Both the position numbers and the translations under genes were made by a program. Of a DNA stretch of 64,000 bases, positions 1-7,781 are shown in pieces (position 1 is the first letter of the stretch; every line of letters begins with the position of its first letter). This DNA is from Hyphomicrobiales bacterium. Its GTDB lineage: Bacteria; Pseudomonadota; Alphaproteobacteria; Rhizobiales; Beijerinckiaceae. Location of the stretch: NCBI GenBank assembly GCA_027484655.1, contig JAIXSM010000004.1, positions 1 to 64,000 of the forward strand, read 5' to 3'. A model generated the notes under the pieces. That model was not told where the DNA came from. It made no database searches and saw only the letters and a program-made list of their open reading frames with translations.

Positions 1-644
1 AGGCGGGGCCCCGCGGCGGCCCAGTGCGCGATCACATCGCGGGGATCTCGCCCCGGATAGAGCCAAGCCAGATCCTGCGCGCTGGCCTTCACCACATCGC
101 AGAGCGCCACGCGCGCCTCCACCAGACGCACGGCCTCCTCGCGGGGCGGCAGCACGCCGGGCCGCACGTTGGGATCAAAACTGATGGACGCGCGCCCGCG
201 CGCGTCGCGCATGAGCGCGAGCACGGCGTCGCCCGTGGGCGGGGTCATCGCATGGAAGGACGAGACGTGAAGGTGGACGACGCCGGCGGGCAACGCGGCG
301 GGCGGGCCTGAGCGCTCGTGCGCCGTGCCGTGCAGATAGAGCGTGAACGACACGCCCTCTTCGGTTTCCGGCGACACGAGCGCCAGCGGCATGGGCGCAT
401 CGCACGTAACAAGCGCGCCGCACTCCACGCCCGCAGCAAGCAGCGCTGCGCGAAACCGCGCGCCCCACGCGTCCGACGAGACGGCGCCTGCGAACGACAC
501 GGGCGCGCCCAACGCGCCGAGCGCCCGGGCGGTGTTGAACGCCGAGCCGCCCAGCGCCGCCTCGAAGCGGGCGGCGTCCCCCGCGCCGGGCGCGAGGGGC
601 GCGAGATCCAGAATGGTTTCGCCCGCAACGAGAATGCGTCCCAC
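1..644 (-). CDS. PfkB-family carbohydrate kinase (fructokinase-like), 3' end cut by window edge
   Basis: This gene runs off the left edge, so only about 214 N-terminal residues are visible. It should phosphorylate a sugar, probably a hexose, with ATP in the cytoplasm. The N-terminus reads GRILVAGETILDLAPL, the usual PfkB first strand. A GGSAFNTARALGALG motif follows, which is the ribokinase/fructokinase substrate-binding glycine pair, and a DPNVRPG motif sits near residue 170, as in fructokinases. The start is a GTG seven bases after a GGAGG ribosome-binding site; no ATG fits. The catalytic GAGD motif would lie beyond the window. It is transcribed divergently from the flavin monooxygenase. 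The exact sugar is not readable. Confidence 0.8.
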   Translation of the reverse strand, partial: MGRILVAGETILDLAPLAPGAGDAARFEAALGGSAFNTARALGALGAPVSFAGAVSSDAWGARFRAALLAAGVECGALVTCDAPMPLALVSPETEEGVSFTLYLHGTAHERSGPPAALPAGVVHLHVSSFHAMTPPTGDAVLALMRDARGRASISFDPNVRPGVLPPREEAVRLVEARVALCDVVKASAQDLAWLYPGRDPRDVIAHWAAAGPR

Positions 645-768
645 CCAAACCTCCGAACGCGGCGAAAGACCGCGATTGACCGCGTGCGCCAGCTATACCA
701 GTGTGCGCGCCAGCGCGGCGCCTACGCAGCCGCAAAAAAACACGACGGGCAGGGATCGCCGCAGCCAC

Positions 769-1893
769 ATGCAGTTTTCGTTTTTTCACCTGATGCCGTG
801 GACCGGCCTCGATGAGGCCCCATCCGAGTGGCCCGCCCCCAACGCCGGCTTCGACGGCGAGCGCGGAACGCAACTCTACGAGACGTACATCTCCACCATG
901 GCCCATGCGGAGGCGTGCGGCTTCGACTGGGTGGGGGCGAACGAGCACCACTATTCCCCCTACAGCATCATGTCGAACTGCAACCTGATCGGCGCCGCGC
1001 TGACCCAGCGCACGAGCGACATCAAAATAGCGATGCTGGGCAACCTGCTGCCGCTGCTGAACCCGGTGCGCGTGGCGGAAGAATACGCCATGCTCGACGT
1101 GATGAGCGGCGGGCGGCTGGTGGCTGGCTTCGTGCGCGGCATTCCGCACGAGTACATCTCCTACAACATCCCGCCCGATGAATCGCGCACCCGCATGCGC
1201 GAGGCGCTCAACATCATCCTGAAAGCATGGACGGAGCCAGAACCCTTCGGCTGGGAGGGCGAGCACTACCAGTATCGCGCCATCTCCATCTGGCCAAAGC
1301 CCCGCCAGAAGCCACATCCGCTGATGCTGCTGTCGGCGAGCAGCGAGGAGTCCGCGGACTTCGTCGGCGCGTTTCCAGCAATGGTCGGCCTCACGCTCAT
1401 CAGCGACCTCGACGTGGCGGCGAAGATCATCGACGCCTACCGCGCAAGCGCCCGGGCGCACGGCCGCGAGGTTGGCCCGCAGGATATTCTCATCGGCCAG
1501 CAGACGTGCATTTGCGAAACGGACGAGGAAGCGCAGGAGCGCCTCGGCGAGGCCGCCGCCTATTTTCATCGCGTGCTCATGCGCCCGCAGCAGGATGCGC
1601 AGCGCATCATCCTGCAGAAGACGCGGTTCTTCGGCGATGAGAACCAGAGCGCCTATTTTCAAAAGCGCCTGCAAACCATCAAGGGCCGCACCATCAAGGA
1701 GCAGATCGAGGCAGGCTCGATCCTGTGCGGCAGTCCTGAATCCGTGGTGCGTCAAATCAGGCGGCTGCGCGACAAGCTGGGCGCGGGTCGCATCAACATG
1801 AACATGAAGATCGGCACGATGCCGGACGAGGTCGTGATGCGCGGCATGGAGCTGTTCCGCGACCGCGTGCTGCCGCACGTGCGCGATCTGTGA
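769..1893 (+). CDS. LLM-class flavin-dependent oxidoreductase
   Basis: Bacterial luciferase-like (TIM-barrel) monooxygenase of 374 residues, probably FMNH2- or F420-dependent and cytoplasmic. Visible family marks are the N-terminal MQFSFFHLMPW, the GANEHHYSPY segment typical of the luciferase active-site region, RVAEEYAMLDVMSGGR (the conserved strand-helix of the family) and a C-terminal ILCGSPESVVRQIRRL segment that contacts the flavin phosphate. The frame is open far upstream, but the ATG chosen gives the canonical N-terminus. The next gene starts 16 bases later with its own Shine-Dalgarno, so the two are probably co-transcribed. The substrate is unknown. Confidence 0.85.
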   Translation: MQFSFFHLMPWTGLDEAPSEWPAPNAGFDGERGTQLYETYISTMAHAEACGFDWVGANEHHYSPYSIMSNCNLIGAALTQRTSDIKIAMLGNLLPLLNPVRVAEEYAMLDVMSGGRLVAGFVRGIPHEYISYNIPPDESRTRMREALNIILKAWTEPEPFGWEGEHYQYRAISIWPKPRQKPHPLMLLSASSEESADFVGAFPAMVGLTLISDLDVAAKIIDAYRASARAHGREVGPQDILIGQQTCICETDEEAQERLGEAAAYFHRVLMRPQQDAQRIILQKTRFFGDENQSAYFQKRLQTIKGRTIKEQIEAGSILCGSPESVVRQIRRLRDKLGAGRINMNMKIGTMPDEVVMRGMELFRDRVLPHVRDL

Positions 1894-1909
1894 CGGGAAG
1901 GTCTTGCCG

Positions 1910-2392
1910 ATGAATGACGCAACAAAACGCGCGCTCTTGTGGATCGGCGCGGACGCCCCGGCCCTGCGCGGCGCGCTGGATCAGGAATACCATGTGCTCG
2001 CTGGCGCCGCAGACGTGGACGCGCTTGTGGCGCAGATTGCGGGGGAGCCCGGCGGCCGGCTCGATGTGATCGCGACCGGCGACGGCGCCGCGTGTGCGCT
2101 CGCGCTCGCCGCAGCCGCGCCGGAGCGCGTCGGGCATATGGTGTTGCTGGCGCCGCGCCTTGCGAGCGCGCCGACGCCGGTGGAGGCGCGCGCGCTGGTC
2201 CTCGTGGGCGCAGCCGACAGGGCGGGCAGCGAGACGGGACGCGCGCTGAAAAGCGCCCTGCCCCACTGCCACCTCACCTATGTCTGGGGCGCAGGCGCAG
2301 ACCTCGCGGCCGAGGCTTCGGGGCGCGCCATCGCGATCGTCAGCGATTTTCTGGCGCGCGGCGAGGCGTTTCTGGTGCGGCAGGCGGGGTGA
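1910..2392 (+). CDS. Small alpha/beta-hydrolase-like protein without a nucleophile serine
   Basis: A 160-residue cytoplasmic protein with the look of a trimmed alpha/beta hydrolase. The segment VIATGDGAACALALAAAAPERVGHM matches a strand-elbow-helix unit, but the elbow reads G-D-G-A where the family has G-x-S-x-G, so the catalytic serine is missing. A strand ALVLVGAADRAG resembles the segment that carries the acid residue. The protein is much shorter than a complete hydrolase. The ATG is chosen because GGGAAGG lies nine bases upstream; a TTG six bases earlier is less well placed. It follows the flavin oxidoreductase gene closely and may be an accessory to it. The function is not assigned. Confidence 0.6.
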   Translation: MNDATKRALLWIGADAPALRGALDQEYHVLAGAADVDALVAQIAGEPGGRLDVIATGDGAACALALAAAAPERVGHMVLLAPRLASAPTPVEARALVLVGAADRAGSETGRALKSALPHCHLTYVWGAGADLAAEASGRAIAIVSDFLARGEAFLVRQAG

Positions 2393-2443
2393 GGCCGCAG
2401 GCAATCCCAGTCTTGTTCGGGGCCTCAGGGCCTGATATGGAGT

Positions 2444-2469
2444 CGCCCGTCTGCGGGAAACCGCGGGCG
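2444..2469 (+). other. GNRA-capped hairpin in the rpsA upstream region
   Basis: An outer stem CGCCC/GGGCG encloses an inner stem GCGG-GAAA-CCGC with a GNRA-type loop and a four-base bulge on the 5' side. It lies about 155 bases before rpsA in a 233-base stretch with no gene. It could be part of the rpsA leader, which in bacteria often mediates autogenous control by S1. That role is inference; no T-tract follows, so it is not a standard terminator. Confidence 0.4.
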
Positions 2470-2625
2470 AAACCTGCTTGTCTGCTCCGGTCCGCGCTGG
2501 CCCGCCCCGAGGGAGAAATTCCCGGGCGGTGAGTCCCAAGGACGCCGGAACAGGCTGGCTTAACGTCACTCGAACCCACGCCAGCGCACCGGTCCGCGCA
2601 ACCCGCGGGCCTCTCAGGAGACCCA

Positions 2626-4344
2626 ATGGCAAATACCCAAACTGGATCCGCGCCCTCGCGCGAGGATTTCGCCGCCATGCTCGATGCGAGCTTCGGCGAG
2701 GCGGACGCGCTCGAAGGCTCGGTCATCAAGGGCATCGTCGTCGCGATCGAAAAGGACGTGGCGGTCATCGACGTCGGTCTGAAGACCGAAGGTCGCGTCG
2801 CTCTGAAGGAGTTCACCGGCCCCGGCCGCGACCAGATTCTGAAGGTCGGCGACGAGGTCGAAGTCTATCTCGAGCGCATCGAGAACGCGCTGGGCGAAGC
2901 GGTCATCTCCCGCGACAAGGCCCGCCGCGAAGAGAGCTGGGTCAAGCTCGAGAAGGCGTTCGAGGCCAAGGAAAAGGTCGAAGGCGTCATCTTCAACCAG
3001 GTCAAGGGCGGCTTCACCGTCGATCTGGACGGCGCCGTGGCGTTCCTGCCCCGCTCGCAGGTCGACATCCGCCCGATCCGCGACGTCACCCCGCTCATGG
3101 GCGTGCCGCAGCCGTTCGAAATCCTCAAGATGGACCGCCGCCGCGGCAACATCGTCGTGTCCCGCCGCACGGTTCTTGAAGAGAGCCGCGCCGAGCAGCG
3201 CCACGAGATCGTCGGCAAGCTCGAAGAGGGCCAGGTCATCGAGGGCACGGTCAAGAACATCACCGATTACGGCGCGTTCGTGGATCTGGGCGGCATCGAC
3301 GGCCTGCTCCACGTCACCGACATCGCATGGCGTCGCGTGAACCACCCGACCGAGGTGCTCAACATCGGCCAGACGGTGCGTGTGAAGATCATCAAGATCA
3401 ACCACGAGACGCACCGCATCTCGCTCGGCATGAAGCAGCTGCTCGACGATCCGTGGCAGGGCATCGAAGCCAAGTACCCGCTCAACGCCCGCTTCCATGG
3501 CCGCGTGACCAACATCACCGACTACGGCGCGTTCGTCGAGCTGGAGCCGGGCATCGAAGGCCTGATCCACGTCTCCGAAATGTCGTGGACCAAGAAGAAC
3601 GTTCACCCCGGCAAGATCGTCTCGACGAGCCAGGCAGTGCACGTGCAGGTGCTCGAGGTCGATCCCGTCAAGCGCCGCATCTCGCTGGGTCTCACGCAGA
3701 CGCTGCAGAACCCGTGGGAAGCCTTCGCCGAGAAGTATCCGGCCGGGTCTGTGGTCGAGGGCGAGGTCAAGAACAAGACCGAGTTCGGCCTGTTCATCGG
3801 CCTCGAAGGCGACGTGGACGGCATGGTCCATCTCTCCGACCTCGACTGGAAGCGTCCGGGCGAGCAGGTCATCGAAGAGATAAAGAAGGGCGACATGGTT
3901 CGCGCTCAGGTGCTCGACGTTGACGTGGAGAAGGAGCGCATCTCGCTGGGCGTGAAGCAGCTCGGCAGCGATCCGTTCGTCTCGGCTGAAGAGTCGGCTG
4001 GCGAACTGCGCAAGGGTGTGGTCGTCACCTGCGAGATCATCGAGGTGAAGGAAGGCGGCGTCGATGTGAAGATCGCCGGCACCGACCTGACCGCGTTCAT
4101 CAAGCGCAACGAACTCGCCCGCGACCGCGCCGACCAGCGCGCCGAGCGCTTCGCCGTCGGCGAGAAGGTCGATGCCCGCGTCACCCTGTTCGACCGCAAG
4201 GCCCGCAAGGTCGCCGTGTCGATCAAGGCGCTGGAAGTGGCCGAGGAGAAGGAAGCGATCGCGCAGTACGGCTCCGCCGACTCCGGCGCCTCGCTTGGCG
4301 ACATTCTCGGCGCAGCCCTCAAGGCTCGCGAAACCAAGAAGTAA
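2626..4344 (+). CDS. rpsA: 30S ribosomal protein S1
   Basis: Ribosomal protein S1, 572 residues, the usual full length. It binds mRNA and helps place it on the 30S subunit. Six S1 OB-fold repeats can be followed: two degenerate N-terminal ones, then four with the typical GxVxNITDYGAFVDLGG pattern, for example near residues 207, 292 and 380, ending with a weaker sixth repeat around residue 465. The ATG is preceded by AGGAGA. In many Alphaproteobacteria cmk lies just upstream of rpsA; here that place holds the small hydrolase-like gene. A strong intrinsic terminator follows, so rpsA seems to be a single transcription unit. Confidence 0.97.
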   Translation: MANTQTGSAPSREDFAAMLDASFGEADALEGSVIKGIVVAIEKDVAVIDVGLKTEGRVALKEFTGPGRDQILKVGDEVEVYLERIENALGEAVISRDKARREESWVKLEKAFEAKEKVEGVIFNQVKGGFTVDLDGAVAFLPRSQVDIRPIRDVTPLMGVPQPFEILKMDRRRGNIVVSRRTVLEESRAEQRHEIVGKLEEGQVIEGTVKNITDYGAFVDLGGIDGLLHVTDIAWRRVNHPTEVLNIGQTVRVKIIKINHETHRISLGMKQLLDDPWQGIEAKYPLNARFHGRVTNITDYGAFVELEPGIEGLIHVSEMSWTKKNVHPGKIVSTSQAVHVQVLEVDPVKRRISLGLTQTLQNPWEAFAEKYPAGSVVEGEVKNKTEFGLFIGLEGDVDGMVHLSDLDWKRPGEQVIEEIKKGDMVRAQVLDVDVEKERISLGVKQLGSDPFVSAEESAGELRKGVVVTCEIIEVKEGGVDVKIAGTDLTAFIKRNELARDRADQRAERFAVGEKVDARVTLFDRKARKVAVSIKALEVAEEKEAIAQYGSADSGASLGDILGAALKARETKK

Positions 4345-4384
4345 GCAGCAGCGCGCGCCCTGGCGCGCGTTCGCCAACCCTCGA

Positions 4385-4411
4385 GCCCGCGCCGTTGGCG
4401 CGGGCTTTTTT
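4385..4411 (+). terminator. Intrinsic terminator of rpsA
   Basis: Nine-base-pair G+C stem GCCCGCGCC / GGCGCGGGC with a GTT loop, followed directly by six T residues. It lies 40 bases after the rpsA stop codon. Confidence 0.93.
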
Positions 4412-4523
4412 GTTGGGCCATGGGCGGCCCGCCAGCACGTTACAGGTTGAACTTGACCTTGGATCCTGAGGCGTTATGATTATTGGCGCGTACGCTGTAG
4501 TTCGGCGCGGAGGCAAGGCCACA

Positions 4524-4712
4524 ATGGCGTTCACCCGTCAACAGGTTGCGATGCTTGAGAAACAGGCTGAGGACGCCGCCACGCTGACGCGGGCGGAGGC
4601 CCGGCGCTTTCTCCTCAAGAGCGGCATCATCAACGCCAAGGGGGGCCTGGCGGCCCGCTACAGGAACGCGACGCCGTCGCAAAAGCTGGGCTCGCGCGCG
4701 ATCAAGCGCTGA
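4524..4712 (+). CDS. Small protein preceding an ART-like gene (possible antitoxin partner)
   Basis: A 62-residue, basic, mainly helical protein. The central part TRAEARRFLLKSGIINAKG followed by RYRN resembles the short proteins often encoded just ahead of ADP-ribosyltransferase-like genes of the type found next. I give the ATG that follows a GGAGG box with ten-base spacing; an ATG 48 bases upstream would add a 16-residue N-terminus with no ribosome-binding site. It is 18 bases from the next gene and surely co-transcribed. A toxin-antitoxin role is inference from arrangement only; no DNA-binding motif is evident. Confidence 0.55.
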   Translation: MAFTRQQVAMLEKQAEDAATLTRAEARRFLLKSGIINAKGGLAARYRNATPSQKLGSRAIKR

Positions 4713-4730
4713 GCTCCCAGAGCCTGCGGA

Positions 4731-5084
4731 ATGGCCACCCACAACCTTCACCCCAACATTGTGCTGGCCTATCACGGGTGCGATGAAAGCGTTGGTCGCG
4801 CTCTGCTCAAGGGCGAAGCATTTCGGAAAAGCAAAAACGACTATGACTGGCTCGGCGGCGGACGCGATCTGCTGCTCAAGCGGCTGGACTGCGCCGTCAT
4901 CATGGCGCTGCACGAGATGCTCGAAGAAGCGGGGTTGCCGCCTGCCGACAGCTTGCGCGGCCTCTACTACGAGGGCGATCGGCTCTACGACGAGAGTTCC
5001 TTCTACGAAAAGTCCCACGTGCAGATCTGCATCCGCAATCCAGACTGCATCAAAGGTGTTTTCCTCCCCAAGGCGGGCCCCTAG
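4731..5084 (+). CDS. Shortened ADP-ribosyltransferase-like protein (internal deletion suspected)
   Basis: A 117-residue protein. Its N-terminal part (AYHGCDESVG, then SKNDYDWLGGG) matches, from memory, the opening of a family of roughly 200-residue ADP-ribosyltransferase-fold proteins whose members continue NDYDWLG-x-G-x-YFWE. Here the YFWE segment and the following middle are absent. The chain goes straight to RLDCAVIMALHE and LRGLYYEG, with an ending HVQICIRNPDCIKGVFLP that matches the family's C-terminus. So both ends are present but some 80 middle residues appear to be missing without loss of frame. The product is probably inactive as an ART. It pairs with the small gene just upstream. 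Family assignment is by recalled motifs and needs a profile search. Confidence 0.55.
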   Translation: MATHNLHPNIVLAYHGCDESVGRALLKGEAFRKSKNDYDWLGGGRDLLLKRLDCAVIMALHEMLEEAGLPPADSLRGLYYEGDRLYDESSFYEKSHVQICIRNPDCIKGVFLPKAGP

Positions 5085-5165
5085 CGCCCGGTTCGAAATC
5101 CGGGCGCCACGCCTTGTCCCCGCTATGCTGCAGACATACGTTCGGAAAACACTCAGGTGAGGCCC

Positions 5166-6128
5166 ATGTCAGACACAGTCGCCGACTACATTCTCGACCG
5201 CCATCGCCTGCGCCGGAAGCTGACGTTCTGGCGGGTGATCTGCGTCGTGGCCGTCATTGGCCTGATCGGCCTCGCGGCGTGGAGCATGAGCGGCGCCAAG
5301 ACGGCCACCGGCGAGAAACACGTGGCCAGGCTCGCCCTTTCCGGTCTGCTGACGGGCGACCGCGAGACGCTGAAGCTCATCGACGGCATCGCAAAGTCGA
5401 ACGCCGCCGGCGTCATCGTCACCATCGAAAGCCCCGGCGGCACCACCACCGGCGCGGAGAAGATCTACGCCGAGCTGCGCCGGCTCGCCGCGAAAAAGCC
5501 CGTCGTCGCCGTGATCGAGACCACAGGCGCTTCCGGCGCCTACATCGCGGCCATGGGCGCAGACCGGATTGTGGCGCACGGCAACTCGCTGGTGGGTTCG
5601 ATTGGCGTGCTGTTCCAGTACCCCAACCTCTCGCGCGCCATGGAGACCATCGGCGTGAAGATGGAGGAGATCAAGTCGTCCCCGCTCAAGGCGGCGCCCA
5701 ACCCGTTCGAAAACGCCAGCCCGGAGGCGCGCGCCGCGCTGGCCTCCCTTGTCACCGACTCGTACGACTGGTTCCGCGACCTTGTGCGCGAGCGCCGCAA
5801 TCTCACCGAGGAGGAGCTGAAGGTGGTGGCCGACGGGCGCGTCTTCACCGGGCGCCAGGCGTTGCAGGTGAAGCTGGTCGACCAGCTCGGCTCGGAACGC
5901 GACGCCATCGCCTGGCTTGAGGCGGAGCGCAAGATCGACAAGGGATTGCCCTTGCGCGAGTGGCGCCGGCCATCGAAGAGCCGCTTCGACGTCTTCAGCC
6001 TCGACTCCCTCGCCGACCTCGTCGGATTGCCCGGCGTGGCCGCCCTGCTGCGCGCGAGCGAAAGGGAAGCCCAGACGGCATCGCTTGACGGTCTACTGGC
6101 CCTTTGGCATGGTCGGTTGAGTGATTAA
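5166..6128 (+). CDS. sppA: S49-family signal peptide peptidase (SppA-type)
   Basis: Membrane-anchored serine protease of 320 residues, the short single-domain SppA type, which degrades cleaved signal peptides. One transmembrane helix spans about residues 23-42 ([20 protein letters not shown]). The protease domain shows [14 protein letters not shown], the nucleophile region [28 protein letters not shown], and the [11 protein letters not shown] segment holding the likely catalytic lysine of the Ser-Lys dyad. The ATG follows AGGTGAGG; a GTG nine bases earlier is less likely. It lies about 60 bases before ihfB, an arrangement common in Alphaproteobacteria. Confidence 0.92.
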   Translation: MSDTVADYILDRHRLRRKLTFWRVICVVAVIGLIGLAAWSMSGAKTATGEKHVARLALSGLLTGDRETLKLIDGIAKSNAAGVIVTIESPGGTTTGAEKIYAELRRLAAKKPVVAVIETTGASGAYIAAMGADRIVAHGNSLVGSIGVLFQYPNLSRAMETIGVKMEEIKSSPLKAAPNPFENASPEARAALASLVTDSYDWFRDLVRERRNLTEEELKVVADGRVFTGRQALQVKLVDQLGSERDAIAWLEAERKIDKGLPLREWRRPSKSRFDVFSLDSLADLVGLPGVAALLRASEREAQTASLDGLLALWHGRLSD

Positions 6129-6187
6129 TTGCCAGCGACATATGCTCGGACCTGTGGGGCGGGCTCCTTTTTTGTGAGGTTTGCGAC

Positions 6188-6472
6188 GTGATCAAGTCAG
6201 AACTCGTGCAGCGGATTGCCGACAAGAACCCCCACCTGTACCAGCGCGACGTCGAAAACATCGTCAACGCGATTCTGGGGGAGATCACCAATGCGCTCGC
6301 GCGCGGCGACCGGGTGGAGCTGCGCGGGTTCGGCGCGTTCTCGGTCAAGCAGCGCGACGCCCGGGTGGGGCGCAACCCGCGCACCGGCCAGCACGTTGAG
6401 GTGCAGGAGAAGTACGTGCCCTTCTTCAAAACGGGCAAGGAAATGCGCGAGCGTCTCAACGCGAAGACCTGA
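6188..6472 (+). CDS. ihfB: Integration host factor subunit beta
   Basis: A 94-residue DNA-bending protein that pairs with IHF-alpha and shapes promoters, origins and recombination sites. The start is GTG. The N-terminus [16 protein letters not shown] and the segment [25 protein letters not shown] are diagnostic; the RxGRNPRTG part forms the beta-arm, with the intercalating proline in NPRTG. The C-terminus [15 protein letters not shown] is also standard. IHF-beta rather than HU is indicated by the arm sequence and the sppA-ihfB-lapA order. Confidence 0.95.
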   Translation: MIKSELVQRIADKNPHLYQRDVENIVNAILGEITNALARGDRVELRGFGAFSVKQRDARVGRNPRTGQHVEVQEKYVPFFKTGKEMRERLNAKT

Positions 6473-6531
6473 GCGATCCGGGTCCGCGCGCAGCCTGATC
6501 GCCCTCGCATGAGGCCCGCGGTGGAGAGCCA

Positions 6532-6873
6532 ATGACCACGCTCCTGAAATGGTTTTTACTGGCGCCTGTCGCGGTTCTGGCGATCCTTCTCGCCATCGCC
6601 AATCGGGCGTCGGTGCCTGTTGTGTTCGATCCTTTCCTCTCCCAGTCCGCATCCCTCACGGTGCAGGCTCCTCTGTTTGTCGTCGTGTTCGCCGCCCTGA
6701 TCGCCGGCGTCGTCATTGGCGGCGCAGCGGCATGGGTGCGGCAGGGGCGGCATCGAAAAGCCTCAAGAGAGGCCGAGGCCAAGGCCGCGCGGGAACGCGC
6801 GGAGGCCGACCGCCTGCGGGCGCAAATCAACGCCTTCGCCTCCCTGCCAGCCCCGGACCGCCGCGCCGCATAA
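6532..6873 (+). CDS. LapA-domain membrane protein (DUF1049)
   Basis: A 113-residue inner-membrane protein with two hydrophobic segments, about residues 6-24 (WFLLAPVAVLAILLAIAN) and 43-66 (TVQAPLFVVVFAALIAGVVIGGAAAW), then a charged helical tail rich in Ala, Glu and Arg. This is the lipopolysaccharide-assembly LapA-domain layout, in which the tail acts as a cytoplasmic coiled coil. In enterobacteria LapA works with LapB and FtsH to control LpxC levels; whether this protein does so is not known. It sits 59 bases after ihfB, as in many relatives. Confidence 0.8.
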   Translation: MTTLLKWFLLAPVAVLAILLAIANRASVPVVFDPFLSQSASLTVQAPLFVVVFAALIAGVVIGGAAAWVRQGRHRKASREAEAKAARERAEADRLRAQINAFASLPAPDRRAA

Positions 6874-6944
6874 GGCTGGCGGCGCGTCCTTTCGTGGTCT
6901 AGTCTCCGTGCAAACAGCGGGGGGAAGACCCGGGGAGGCGACCA

Positions 6945-7781
6945 ATGTCGGAACAGCTTGTATCGCAAGGTCTTACGCGGCGCTCCGCCTTGGCCGGAGC
7001 GGCTTGTTTGGCGTCGGCGGCCCTGTGCCTTCCCGCTGTCGCAGCCGGCCCCGCAGGGTTGGCCGCCGCAATCGCGGGCGAGCGCCGGGGCGCGGGGAAC
7101 CGCGCTCGTGATGGATGGCGCAAGCCGCTGGAGACGCTGGCTTTCTTTGGCGTCGAGCCGCACCACTCCGTCGTCGAGATTCTGCCGGGAAGCGTCGGCT
7201 ACTGGCTTGAGATCCTTGCCCCTTACCTGCGCGACAAGGGCCGCTACATCGCTGCCGGCCGGGGCGAGGACGAACAACGGCCCCAGTACATCGCGGATCA
7301 TGATCGGCTGCTCGCCAAACTCGCCGCTGATCCCGCCCATTACGGCAAGGTGGAGGTGACCCGGTTTTCGCCGCGCCAGGCCTATGCCGCGCCCGAGGCG
7401 AGCGCCGACTTCGTGCTCACCTTCCGCAATCTCCACAACTGGATCGACCGGAACGAGGTGGAGGGAGCGCTGGAGGCCTTCCGCAAGGCTCTGAAACCCG
7501 GCGGCGTGCTCGGCGTCGCCGATCACCGCGGCCGCACAGACCTGAGCCAGGACGCGCAGATGAAGAGCGGCTACATCCGGCAGGATTATGCGGTCGCGCT
7601 CATCGAGAAGGCGGGCTTCAGGTTCGCCGGATCATCGGAGGCGAAGGCCAACCCGAAGGACACGAAGAATTATCCCGACGGCGTGTGGTCCCTGCCGCCC
7701 ACGTTCCGCTCGGGGGATCGGGACCGGTACGCCGCCATAGGCGAGAGCGACAGGTTTCTGCTGAAGTTCGTCAGGGCGTGA
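6945..7781 (+). CDS. Exported methyltransferase-like protein with twin-arginine signal (COG4798 type)
   Basis: A 278-residue protein with an N-terminal LTRRSALAGAACLASAAL segment, a plausible twin-arginine signal that ends near AVAAGP. The rest is a class I methyltransferase fold: VVEILPGSVGYWLEILAPYL is the SAM-binding motif I region, FVLTFRNLHNW the motif IV equivalent, and LKPGGVLGVADHRG the motif VI region. Family members usually have a PGGGWY motif; here it is PGSVGYW, so the glycine loop is altered. A methyltransferase outside the cytoplasm would lack SAM, so the real role is open. The start is preceded by GGGGAGG. The 3' end overlaps the convergent gene by 11 bases. Confidence 0.7.
   Translation: MSEQLVSQGLTRRSALAGAACLASAALCLPAVAAGPAGLAAAIAGERRGAGNRARDGWRKPLETLAFFGVEPHHSVVEILPGSVGYWLEILAPYLRDKGRYIAAGRGEDEQRPQYIADHDRLLAKLAADPAHYGKVEVTRFSPRQAYAAPEASADFVLTFRNLHNWIDRNEVEGALEAFRKALKPGGVLGVADHRGRTDLSQDAQMKSGYIRQDYAVALIEKAGFRFAGSSEAKANPKDTKNYPDGVWSLPPTFRSGDRDRYAAIGESDRFLLKFVRA

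Noticed and set aside
175-1878. 567-residue open frame on the minus strand opposite the flavin monooxygenase
   Set aside because: Low-complexity His/Arg/Ala-rich translation, out of frame with the real sugar kinase at its end.
2614-4377. 587-residue open frame on the minus strand opposite rpsA
   Set aside because: It is a mirror frame of the repetitive, high-GC rpsA gene. The translation has no recognisable fold, and rpsA is certain.
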